A DNA stretch of 41,888 bases. Source: a virus. This document shows, piece after piece, positions 1 through 7,508 of this stretch. A model generated the notes under the pieces. That model did no database searches and was not told where the DNA came from. It saw nothing but the letters and a program-made list of their open reading frames with translations. The stretch covers positions 1 through 41,888 of IMG/VR virus record IMGVR_UViG_3300045240_000066. One strand, written 5' to 3'. Made by a program: the position numbers and the translations under genes. Positions within the stretch are counted from its first letter, which is position 1; each line of letters starts with the position of its first letter.

Positions 1-222
1 GGTCGCGCCGGAACAGCCGTCGCTGATCGACCAAGAGTTCAATGCGCTGCTGTTCGGAAACCGCGGGACGTTAAACGTACCGCCCAGCTTCATCTCGTTT
101 GGGGCCGCGCGCGGCTTCACGCAGGGCCGCGGCGACCTCGTGCAGCCGGCCTTCACCGAGCAGACGAACCAGGGCAAGGGTGACTTCGGCGGTGAGGCGG
201 GGCAGGGTGCCGAGGGTAAGGG
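1..222. repeat. Terminal redundancy, left copy
   Basis: The first 222 bases match 41667-41888 with a single difference (T at 95, C at 41761). The contig therefore closes into a circle of about 41,666 bp. The repeat lies inside one open reading frame, and the difference changes a Ser codon (left copy) to Pro (right copy). It could be a true direct terminal repeat, or the overlap of a circularly permuted genome assembled from slightly variable phages. The mismatch argues against a simple identical k-mer overlap. Confidence 0.97.
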
Positions 223-850
223 CGACTTCGGCGGCACCACCTATGGCGACGAGTTCGGAGGCGGCACCCACGGCGGGCAGTCCTCGCCCGGCTACGGCGT
301 CGAAGGCTTCGGCACCGGCGCCCCCAGCGGCGTTGGCGCAGCCCCGGGCGCGCCCGCGGGCGGCAGGGGCAGCGCCGAGGTCACCATCGGCGACCCCGAA
401 ATATCCTCGACACCAGCCGCCCCGGAGACGCCAGACGCGCCCGAGACGCCCGAGAGTGCCCCGCTGACCGACGATGAGTTGTCGGCACTCTCGGAGGCCT
501 ACGGCAACGCCTACGCCAGCGCCGACGTGCCGGGCGGCTACAGCGGCTACAGCGGCTACACCGGAGACGTGCCCGGAGACGTGACGGGCGGCTACAGCGG
601 CTACACTGGTGATGTCACCGGCGATGTCACCGGCTCGGCAAGCGTCACTGGTGATGTCACCGGCGATGTCAGTGGCACGGCGCCATCAGGTGATGTCACT
701 GGCGATGTCAGCGGCGAGGCGGGCGTCGACGGCTTTGATGATGGTTTCGGCGATGACGCCGCAGGCGATGACGCCGCAGGCGATGACGCCGCAGGCGACG
801 ACGACGGCGACGGCGGCGACGGCGGCGACGGCGGCGATGACGACAGCTAG
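2..850 (+). CDS. Gly/Asp-rich low-complexity protein, C-terminal part (gene begins at 41167)
   Basis: This is the 3' part of the gene that begins at 41167 and runs through the contig end; joined, it encodes about 449 residues. The frame is open from base 2 to the TAG at 848-850. No family is recognised. This half is very rich in Gly, Asp, Ala and Thr. It contains GYSG/GYTG repeats, a run of GDVT/GDVS tetrapeptides (about 540-715) and a GDDAAGDD repeat (about 745-815), and ends in an Asp/Gly tail. The N-terminal half is Pro-rich. Its position after the tail nozzle gene and before other late genes suggests a virion or tail-associated protein. The repeats look partly collagen-like (Gly every third or fourth residue) but are not a regular Gly-X-Y helix. 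The next gene, a prolyl-hydroxylase-like oxygenase, starts 4 bases after the stop. Confidence 0.85.
   Translation, partial: VAPEQPSLIDQEFNALLFGNRGTLNVPPSFISFGAARGFTQGRGDLVQPAFTEQTNQGKGDFGGEAGQGAEGKGDFGGTTYGDEFGGGTHGGQSSPGYGVEGFGTGAPSGVGAAPGAPAGGRGSAEVTIGDPEISSTPAAPETPDAPETPESAPLTDDELSALSEAYGNAYASADVPGGYSGYSGYTGDVPGDVTGGYSGYTGDVTGDVTGSASVTGDVTGDVSGTAPSGDVTGDVSGEAGVDGFDDGFGDDAAGDDAAGDDAAGDDDGDGGDGGDGGDDDS
540..830 (+). repeat. In-gene tandem repeats (GDVT and GDDAA units)
   Basis: Short direct repeats lie inside the Gly/Asp-rich gene. A ggtgatgtcac-ggcgatgtcac pattern recurs about four times between 605 and 715 and encodes GDVTGDV blocks. A 15-base unit (ggcgatgacgccgca) is repeated three times between about 748 and 795, followed by ggcggcgac triplets. 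Each gatgtcac block is embedded in a near-palindrome (ggtgatgtcacc). Repeats of this kind can change length by slippage. Confidence 0.85.
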
Positions 851-853
851 GCC

Positions 854-1450
854 ATGCTCGACACCACGACCGCGGCGGACAGCGACACTTATGTGATCGA
901 CAACCTGTTCACGCCGGAACGCCAGCAGCGGGTGCTGGCGTTCCTGCGCGACGGCGGCTGGGAGTTCGGCTGGAAATCCTCGCGCAAGACTGACCGCTAC
1001 TCGTTCTGGCATCGGCACTTCGCCGGGCATCGCAACTCACGCGACGAGACGCAGTATGACTGCGCCGAGGAGCTCGCGCAGACGACGCCGCTGATTGCCG
1101 AGCTATGGACGCTGCTCGCCGCCGACATCTTCGCCGGCTACACCCTGGTGCGCTGCTACGCGAACGGCCACGCCTACGGCAGCGACGGCACCGTCCACAC
1201 CGACAGCAAGTCACCGCGCAGCTACACGGCGGTCTACTATCCGCATATGGTCTGGAACCCGTCATGGGGCGGCGAGACGGTCGTGTTCAATCCCGAGAAG
1301 ACCGACATCATCGCCGCTGTGTATCCGCAGCCGAATAGACTTGCAGTGTTCAGAGGTTCGCTGCCTCATGTCGCGAGAGGCGTTGCGCGCATATGCCCGG
1401 TGCTGCGGATCACGCTGATGTTCAAGGTCGAGCGGCGCGATGATCAGTGA
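854..1450 (+). CDS. 2OG-Fe(II) oxygenase, prolyl 4-hydroxylase-like
   Basis: This 198-residue protein has the core signature of the 2-oxoglutarate/Fe(II) dioxygenases of the prolyl 4-hydroxylase (P4Hc) type. The iron ligands are visible as H115-x-D117 (VHTD) and H172 (LPHVARG). R185 (LRITLMFKV) is a plausible 2OG carboxylate ligand. GGET at 139-142 and the R-Y-x-N-G stretch before HxD fit the double-stranded beta-helix fold. Such enzymes hydroxylate protein side chains or nucleic acid bases using O2 and 2-oxoglutarate. The flanking genes encode Pro-rich proteins (41167-850 and 2359-2766), so a virion protein substrate is plausible but not shown. The stop overlaps the next start at 1440, implying coupling to the DUF6817 gene. 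Confidence 0.9.
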   Translation: MLDTTTAADSDTYVIDNLFTPERQQRVLAFLRDGGWEFGWKSSRKTDRYSFWHRHFAGHRNSRDETQYDCAEELAQTTPLIAELWTLLAADIFAGYTLVRCYANGHAYGSDGTVHTDSKSPRSYTAVYYPHMVWNPSWGGETVVFNPEKTDIIAAVYPQPNRLAVFRGSLPHVARGVARICPVLRITLMFKVERRDDQ

Positions 1451-1889
1451 GCGGCGCCGTGAATTCCTGCTCGACGCCGGCACTGATCGTATCAAGCACT
1501 CCGGGCGTTCGCTCTACGACCACCTCTGCGGCACCTACGACTTGTTGTTCGCCTGGGGCTGTCCCGAGGCGACCTGCCTCGGCGGGCTATTTCATTCGAT
1601 CTACGGCACTAACCGTTTCACGCACCGGACACTGCAGCTGGACGCGCGCGACGTGGTGCGGAAGCTGGCCGGGCCGACCGCCGAGGAGCTGGCCTATCTG
1701 TTCGGCACCAGCGCCCGCCCGCGCGCCTTCTTCCTGACGCCTGACAGCGACATGCTGCGCGCGCTGCGCGAGATCGAGGCGGCCAACCTGATCGAGCAGG
1801 GCAGCTCGTCGAAATGGCTGCAGCGTATCGCCGACAGTCGCGTCGGCGCTCCCGTCAGGCACGCCGTGCTCGATTATCTGAAGCGATGA
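1440..1889 (+). CDS. DUF6817 family protein
   Basis: The 149-residue protein begins with a helix followed by IKHSGRSLYDHLCGTYDLL (18-36) and GLFHSIYGTNRF (48-59), the conserved His-rich pattern I associate with DUF6817. Its spaced His and Asp residues recall the HD phosphohydrolase fold, but no biochemical function is known to me. The start overlaps the oxygenase stop by 11 bases, and the TGA overlaps the next ATG as ATGA, so the oxygenase, this protein and the GNAT-like gene are probably translated together. Members of this family often sit near 2OG oxygenases (recollection, not checked). A role in the same modification step is inference. Confidence 0.8.
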   Translation: MISERRREFLLDAGTDRIKHSGRSLYDHLCGTYDLLFAWGCPEATCLGGLFHSIYGTNRFTHRTLQLDARDVVRKLAGPTAEELAYLFGTSARPRAFFLTPDSDMLRALREIEAANLIEQGSSSKWLQRIADSRVGAPVRHAVLDYLKR

Positions 1890-2359
1890 GCCTGGATTAT
1901 CTCTATGGCCATCCGGCTGTCGGCGAGTTCGTGGCGGCGCACATCCCGCACGCGCGCGGTCGCGGCTTCGGTCCTGGCGCCGCGATGATGACACTGGGGG
2001 TGCTGCGCGGCGACGAACTGATCGGCGGCCTGATCTATCACAACTGGGATCCGGTCGCCGGCACCATTGAGATCTCCGGCGCAGCGACTGACCCGAAATG
2101 GCTTACGCGCGAGACGATCCGGCGCATGCACGCCTACCCGTTCGAGGCCTGCGGCTGCCAGATGGTGTATATGCGGGTGCCGACCGATAATGACCGATTG
2201 CTGCGCCAGCTCGCGATCGCCGGTTATCGGTTCACCGTACTGCAGCGTATCTTCGGACGCGCCCGCAATGGTATCGTTGCCCAGCTCATGGTCGAGGACT
2301 GGCAAGAGGGCCGACTGCTGGCGCGCTGCCGCGGTCCACTGCAACAGGAGGCGACGTGA
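1886..2359 (+). CDS. GNAT-like N-acetyltransferase
   Basis: The protein has 157 residues from the ATG at 1886, which overlaps the previous stop (ATGA). An upstream in-frame start at 1814 would add an Arg-rich run read against the DUF6817 gene and is less likely. The layout fits a GNAT acetyltransferase: a central beta segment (TLGVLRGDELIGGLIYHN), then EISGAATDPKWLTRETIRR, then the late NDRLLRQLAIAGYRF segment that resembles the 'N..a..-..-GF' end of GNAT domains. The acetyl-CoA loop Q/R-x-x-G-x-G/A is not clearly visible, so activity is uncertain. In phages these proteins are often found among late genes, where they may act on virion proteins or in maturation. Confidence 0.7.
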   Translation: MSLDYLYGHPAVGEFVAAHIPHARGRGFGPGAAMMTLGVLRGDELIGGLIYHNWDPVAGTIEISGAATDPKWLTRETIRRMHAYPFEACGCQMVYMRVPTDNDRLLRQLAIAGYRFTVLQRIFGRARNGIVAQLMVEDWQEGRLLARCRGPLQQEAT

Positions 2360-2766
2360 TGGCGTACCGATACGGCGGCCCGCAGCAGCCCGGCTACGGC
2401 GCGCCGCGGCAGGGCTTCCCGCAACGCCCAGGCTATGCCGGCGCACCACAACAAGGCGCGATGCCCGGACGTGACAGCATCACCCAGGCGCTGATGCAGA
2501 TCGCGGCGCCGCCGCCGGTGCCGAACTATCAGACGCCGCCGATGGGTATGGGCGCGATGCCGCCGCCGCAGCCGGCCTCACCGAACGGCCCGCCCACCGG
2601 CCTACCGACTGGAGCGCCGATGGCGCCCGGCGCAGCCAACGCCGCCCCGTCGAGCATAGGCGCACCGCAGATACCGCAGATGCCGATGCCGGGGGCCCCG
2701 ACGCCGGGGATGGGTCAGACGAACCCGCTGCAGCAGCCGCAGCAGAACCCGCTCAATCAGTACTGA
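2359..2766 (+). CDS. Pro/Gln/Gly-rich low-complexity protein
   Basis: This 135-residue protein is dominated by Pro, Gln, Gly, Ala and Met and has no recognisable domain. The ATG at 2359 is chosen over the in-frame GTG at 2356 because it overlaps the previous TGA and follows a strong caggagg at 2345-2351. Composition and position suggest a disordered virion or assembly protein. With the protein spanning the contig ends it is one of two Pro-rich proteins flanking the 2OG oxygenase, and so is a candidate substrate. It could simply be a disordered linker or scaffold component. Confidence 0.75.
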   Translation: MAYRYGGPQQPGYGAPRQGFPQRPGYAGAPQQGAMPGRDSITQALMQIAAPPPVPNYQTPPMGMGAMPPPQPASPNGPPTGLPTGAPMAPGAANAAPSSIGAPQIPQMPMPGAPTPGMGQTNPLQQPQQNPLNQY

Positions 2767-2779
2767 TAAGGGGGCTTCC

Positions 2780-4183
2780 ATGGGTGGCATCTTCGACGCT
2801 CCGCAGCCGCCGAACCCGATTACCACAGCGGCGGCGCAGACCGGCAGCAACGTCTCGACCGCGGTCGCCAACGCCAACCTCAACAACGTCAATCAGGTCA
2901 CGCCGCAGGGCAATCTGACCTACGACCAGACTTCGACGTTCCAATGGACCGACCCGACCACCGGCTCGACTTATTCAATCCCGCGCTACACGGCGACGCA
3001 GACGCTGCCGCAGATCGGCCAGGATACGCTCGACCAAGCCAATCAGGCGAAGTTCAATCTAGCTTCGATCGGCAACATGTCGTCGGCGCAGCTTCAGCAG
3101 CTCCTCGGCTCCGGCATCAACCTCTCCAACATTCCGCCCGGCGGCGACGCCAGCTATGGGCTGGGAAACATCGGACAGGCGTCAGGCACGATCGACTACA
3201 ACGGCCCCGGCCCGCAGATGACGTTCGGCGATGCCGGCGCGATCACGCGCGACTACGGTGACGACGCGGGCGTCTTGCAGGACCGCGCCAACGTCGAGAA
3301 CTCGCTGTTTCAGCGGTTCCAGCCGCAGAACGATCGTGATCTCGCTAATCTGCAGTCACACCTCAACGACCAGGGCATCAAGTACGGCAGTCCTGCGTAT
3401 CAAGCCGCCATGGACAACTACAACCGCGGCATCACCGACCAGCGCCTCGGCATCACGGCGCAAGGCGGCGCCGAGCAGAAGCTCCAGAACGACATGCTGG
3501 CGCAGCGCGCCGGCTTCCAGAACGCCGCGCAGCAGCAGCAATTCACGGAGAACCAGCAGAAAGGCACCTTCTTCAACAACGCGCAGACCAATGCATTCCA
3601 ACAGGGCGCGACGCGCACGCAGGCGCTCAACGCCGCGCTGGCGCAGCAGCAGTCGCTGCAGGAAACCCGGTTTAATGCCGAGCAGGCGCAGCGCTCGCAG
3701 GCGCTGGCCGAGCAGTATGCATTGCGCGACCAGCCGCTCAACGAGATCAGCGCGCTGCTCTCTGGCTCCGCAGTGGGGCAGCCGAACTTCGTCAGTTCCA
3801 CCGCCAACAAGATCCCGACCACCGATGTCGCCGGAATTATCAACAGCAACTTCAGCCAGAGCCTGGACAGTTATAAACAGCAGTCGACGCAGTACAACAA
3901 CCTGATCGGCGGCCTGTTCGGCGCCATCGCCGGGCTCAAGTCTGACGCGCGCAGCAAGGAGAATATCCACAAGGTCGGCAGCGTGTTCGCGTCGACGCCG
4001 CAGAAGGTGGCCGAGCTACCGATCTATCAGTACAGCTACAAGGATGATCCGGCTTCGACTGCGCATGTCGGCCCGATGGCGCAAGACGTCGAGAAGATCG
4101 ACCCGGCCGCGGTCAAGGAGCGCGCCGGCACCAAGTATATCAACCCCGCCCGCGTCATGGGCTCAATCCTGAAGGCAGCGTGA
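2780..4183 (+). CDS. Virion protein with C-terminal S74 chaperone (tail fibre/core)
   Basis: The 467-residue product is Asn/Gln/Ala-rich over residues 1-380, with a probable coiled coil around 200-320. It ends in a peptidase S74-type intramolecular chaperone domain (about 385-467). The KSDARSKENI stretch contains the expected Ser388 and Lys393 at the autocleavage site, followed by PIYQYSYKDD and HVGPMAQDVEKIDPAAV, typical of this domain. S74 domains trimerise beta-rich fibres and then cut themselves off. The ATG at 2780 follows an aaggggg Shine-Dalgarno. The N-terminal part is not a standard tail fibre, so the protein may be a core or tail-tip component. Confidence 0.85.
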   Translation: MGGIFDAPQPPNPITTAAAQTGSNVSTAVANANLNNVNQVTPQGNLTYDQTSTFQWTDPTTGSTYSIPRYTATQTLPQIGQDTLDQANQAKFNLASIGNMSSAQLQQLLGSGINLSNIPPGGDASYGLGNIGQASGTIDYNGPGPQMTFGDAGAITRDYGDDAGVLQDRANVENSLFQRFQPQNDRDLANLQSHLNDQGIKYGSPAYQAAMDNYNRGITDQRLGITAQGGAEQKLQNDMLAQRAGFQNAAQQQQFTENQQKGTFFNNAQTNAFQQGATRTQALNAALAQQQSLQETRFNAEQAQRSQALAEQYALRDQPLNEISALLSGSAVGQPNFVSSTANKIPTTDVAGIINSNFSQSLDSYKQQSTQYNNLIGGLFGAIAGLKSDARSKENIHKVGSVFASTPQKVAELPIYQYSYKDDPASTAHVGPMAQDVEKIDPAAVKERAGTKYINPARVMGSILKAA

Positions 4184-5916
4184 TGGCCGCAATCCAACCG
4201 CTTGCTCGCCTCGGACAGGGCGCGCCGGCCCCCGACGATCCGGGCGATCCCGCGAGCCCGAGCTATCAAACTCTGCTGCTGCGCAAGCAGATAGCCGAGA
4301 TGCTGGCCAAGCGCGGCGACGCCGGCCAGGGCGGCAACCTCTCGATCGGCGGCGGCATCCGCGAGCTCGGCTATGCGTTCGGCGACCAGCAGCGGCAGGC
4401 CGCACTGCTCCAGCAGGCGCAGCGGCAGGCCACGCTCGAGGACCAGCGCATCAACGCCGTGCCGACGCAGCCGCAGGGCACGATCCCGCCGATCCAGATG
4501 CAGCCTGGGGCGCCGCTGCCGGATGTAGCGACACCGCCGGCACCGGCGCCTGCGACGCCGGCACCAGCGCCGCAGGCGCAGGCCTCGCCGCTGTTCATGC
4601 AGTCGGCTAACGCGCACCCGTCCTACGACGTGAGCGACGACAGCTCGACGCAGCCTTCGCCGGAGACGCTGATGGCGCGCGACCAGATCACGCTCGCGGA
4701 GATGGCCCGCCGACAAGCCGCCGAACCCGCCGGAGGCGGGGCGCCGCTCCCTTTCAGCCCCGGCCCATCTACCCAATCGGAGGCGCCTACTAACGCCCCG
4801 GTCATGGCCGCCGGTGATGACGGTGACGCTGGCACGCCGCCGATCATCCTGGCCGGCTTCAGGGACACCCCGCCGCGGCCGTCGCAGCAGCCGATTGCGC
4901 CCGCGCCGGCCCCGCGGGATGTGGGGCTCGAGCCGATCCAGCCGAGCCCGGTGCCGCTGTTCCCCGAGCAGCTCAAGCTGATGCAGATCATGCAGAGCGG
5001 CAGCTACTCACCGGAGGCGCGCGCGGCGGCGGCCGAGAAGTTCAAGATCTGGGAGAAGTACCGCACCGATCAGCAAGAGCTGCAGCAGCAGCAATTCAAG
5101 TATTTGCGCAGCCAGCGCGACGATGCACTGGAGAAGAACCGCGGCGAGCCGATCGAATACCAGACCAAGCAGCTCGGCATCGAGAAGGCGCAGGCCGATC
5201 TTGCGGACCAATACTACAAGCAGGGCCTGCCGCGGCAACAAGCCGAGACGAAAGCCGCGCTCGATATTCAGGAATTGCAGAACAAGCTCGCCGGGCCGGC
5301 TGACGTGCGCGACCTCAATGGCGCGATCTACACCCGCCGGCAGGGCGAGCAGGGCTACGCCCGCGCCCCAGGCTCGCCAGCGCCCGTGCTCACGGCGCAG
5401 CAGCAGGACGCCGTCAACTTCGCGACCAGCGTGCGCCCAGACCTCGAAGACCTCAAGAACAGCCTCGACAACGGCAAGGCGCTGACCGATCCGAAACAGG
5501 CCGCCTACTCGCATCTGCCGTTCGGGCTCGGCCGGGCTACGACCTCGCCGGAGTTCCATGCGTCCATGGACAAGCTCGGCAATTTCGCCGCCGCCTTCCT
5601 CAAGATGCGCAGCGGCTCGGCAGTGTCACCAAGCGAAGCGATGCGGACGCTACCCTCGATCATGCCGCAGGTCGGCGACACCGACGCCGACCTCGCCGCC
5701 AAGGCGCGCCGCCGCGACCTACTGGTTGACAGCGCGACCGGCGCGGCCGGTCCTGAAGCTAAACGCATCGCCGACGAGGTCGTGGCCGAATACAATCGCA
5801 ACCGGCCGCCGCCCACCGGCGCGATCCACGTCAACACGCCGGATGAAGCGCGACGGCTTCCCCCGGGTACGCCGATCATCCTCCCCGATGGCCGCCACGG
5901 TATGGTGCCACGGTGA
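4183..5916 (+). CDS. Large Pro/Ala- and Gln-rich probable virion protein
   Basis: This 577-residue protein has no family I recognise. Residues about 100-260 are Pro/Ala-rich and disordered. Residues about 275-385 are Gln/Lys/Glu-rich and likely form a long helical or coiled-coil segment (EKFKIWEKYRTDQQELQQQQF). The C-terminal 180 residues look globular. The ATG at 4183 overlaps the S74 gene stop (TGATG), and its own TGA overlaps the GTG of the next gene. Size, composition and position between fibre-type genes fit an internal or ejection protein, by inference from podovirus gene order. Confidence 0.75.
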   Translation: MAAIQPLARLGQGAPAPDDPGDPASPSYQTLLLRKQIAEMLAKRGDAGQGGNLSIGGGIRELGYAFGDQQRQAALLQQAQRQATLEDQRINAVPTQPQGTIPPIQMQPGAPLPDVATPPAPAPATPAPAPQAQASPLFMQSANAHPSYDVSDDSSTQPSPETLMARDQITLAEMARRQAAEPAGGGAPLPFSPGPSTQSEAPTNAPVMAAGDDGDAGTPPIILAGFRDTPPRPSQQPIAPAPAPRDVGLEPIQPSPVPLFPEQLKLMQIMQSGSYSPEARAAAAEKFKIWEKYRTDQQELQQQQFKYLRSQRDDALEKNRGEPIEYQTKQLGIEKAQADLADQYYKQGLPRQQAETKAALDIQELQNKLAGPADVRDLNGAIYTRRQGEQGYARAPGSPAPVLTAQQQDAVNFATSVRPDLEDLKNSLDNGKALTDPKQAAYSHLPFGLGRATTSPEFHASMDKLGNFAAAFLKMRSGSAVSPSEAMRTLPSIMPQVGDTDADLAAKARRRDLLVDSATGAAGPEAKRIADEVVAEYNRNRPPPTGAIHVNTPDEARRLPPGTPIILPDGRHGMVPR

Positions 5917-7499
5917 GCGAGCGCGACGCCTGGGATGAGTTCGTAGTACCGGCCGCCGACCCATGGGCCGGCTTCAACCCGGTCGTGAAGCCGGCGCCGC
6001 TGCCAGACCTGCCGCTGTCGCAGCGTATCGTTGGCGGCCTGGACGATGCCGCACGGGCGGCGTCCAATGCCGCCACCTTCGGCATGGCCGACCGCGTCGC
6101 CGGTGGCATGGACGCGCTGACCGGGCGCGCGCCGAGCTACAGCGCCGGTACCGACGCCCAGGTGCGGCAGTCGCAGGCGGCGCGCGAGCGCAGCCCCTGG
6201 CTCTCGGCCGCGGGCGATGTGACCGGCATCGTCGGCAGCTCGATCGCCGCCGGCCCGGCCCGCGTCGCCCCCGCGATCGCGGATGCATTGGGCGGCGGGG
6301 CGCTTGCCCGCGCGCTGGGCTATGGCCTCGGCGGCGCCGCCACGGGTGCGGCGCAGGGCGCCGGCAACACCTACACCGGAAACCCTGCGGACTACGCCCG
6401 CAACGCCACCATGGGCGGCGTGCTCGGCCTCGCTTCCGGCGCTGGAACCGGCGCCGCCTTCGCACCGCGGCCGCGCGTCTCCGGCGCCAAGACGCCAAGC
6501 TATGGCGAGCTCGGGGCCGAGGCAGATGCCAAGTATGCGGCCGTGCGCGCCAACCCGACCGCCTACAGCGCCAACGCCGTCGCCAACATGGCGGGCGACG
6601 CCGAGCGGCATCTCTACGATGAAGGTTACGGGCCGCGATACAGCGGGCAGACCTGGGACACCTTCAACATGCTGCACGGGTACCCGCCCGGTGCGGTGGT
6701 CACACCGGCGAACCTTGATTACGCCCGCAAGCAGCTTAACCGCATTCCCTTCAGCGATATTTCGGCGACTGACCGATCGAGCGGCCGTATCCTCAAGGAC
6801 CGCATCGACGACTTCATCGCCAACCCGCCGCCCGGCGCGGTGTTGCCGAGCTCGCCGCCGGGCGCCGCCGCGGAGGCCAGCCGGCAATTACAGGCGGCGC
6901 GCGGCAACTACGCGGCCAGCAAACGCGGCGAGGTCATGGACGACATCAAGGTAGCGGCGCAGGACGCCGCGGCCTCCGCTAATTCCGGTTTGAACGTCGA
7001 GAACGTGATCCGGCAGAAGGTGAAGAACCTGATTAATCCGCTATCTGCCGGCTACGAAGGCAAGATGGCCGGCTTCACGCCCGCCGAAGAAGACATGCTG
7101 CGGCAAAGCATTGTGCGCCGCGGCCCGACCGCCAACATCGCGCGCGCAGTCGGCAACATGATGGGCGGCGGCGGCGGCATCGGCGCGCCGCTGGTGGGAC
7201 TGGCGGCCGGGGCCGGTGCCGGCGGCACCATCGGCCACTATTTCGCTGATGATCCCTCGACCGGCGCGGCGGCCGGCTTCGCTGTGCCGGCGATCGGCAT
7301 GGGAATACGCATGGCCTCCAATCGTTCGGCGGCCAATGCCATCGCGCGCGCCACTGATACGATCCTGCAGCGCTCACCGCTCTACATGGAACGCGCAGCG
7401 ACGGCGCCAATGGTGCCGGGACCGAGTATGCTATCGGCAACTAACACCGGGCGCGTGCGTGACGCCCTGGCGCTCGAGATGCTGCGCCAGCAGCAATGA
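5913..7499 (+). CDS. Large Gly/Ala-rich probable internal/ejection protein
   Basis: The 528-residue protein starts at a GTG overlapping the previous stop (GTGA). It contains two Gly/Ala-rich amphipathic or weakly hydrophobic stretches, about residues 100-190 (GYGLGGAATGAAQGAG) and about 410-470 (GGGGGIGAPLVGLAAGAGAG). Between them is a polar helical region. Such sections are common in podovirus internal virion proteins, which enter or cross the host envelope during DNA ejection. No lysozyme or transglycosylase motif is visible. The role is inferred from composition and position, not homology. Confidence 0.75.
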   Translation: MSERDAWDEFVVPAADPWAGFNPVVKPAPLPDLPLSQRIVGGLDDAARAASNAATFGMADRVAGGMDALTGRAPSYSAGTDAQVRQSQAARERSPWLSAAGDVTGIVGSSIAAGPARVAPAIADALGGGALARALGYGLGGAATGAAQGAGNTYTGNPADYARNATMGGVLGLASGAGTGAAFAPRPRVSGAKTPSYGELGAEADAKYAAVRANPTAYSANAVANMAGDAERHLYDEGYGPRYSGQTWDTFNMLHGYPPGAVVTPANLDYARKQLNRIPFSDISATDRSSGRILKDRIDDFIANPPPGAVLPSSPPGAAAEASRQLQAARGNYAASKRGEVMDDIKVAAQDAAASANSGLNVENVIRQKVKNLINPLSAGYEGKMAGFTPAEEDMLRQSIVRRGPTANIARAVGNMMGGGGGIGAPLVGLAAGAGAGGTIGHYFADDPSTGAAAGFAVPAIGMGIRMASNRSAANAIARATDTILQRSPLYMERAATAPMVPGPSMLSATNTGRVRDALALEMLRQQQ

Positions 7500-7508
7500 G
7501 GAGGCGAC

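Noticed and set aside
5505-6887. 460-residue leftward reading frame
   Set aside because: It lies antisense to two well-supported late genes, with Arg/Gly/Ala composition typical of high-GC shadow frames.
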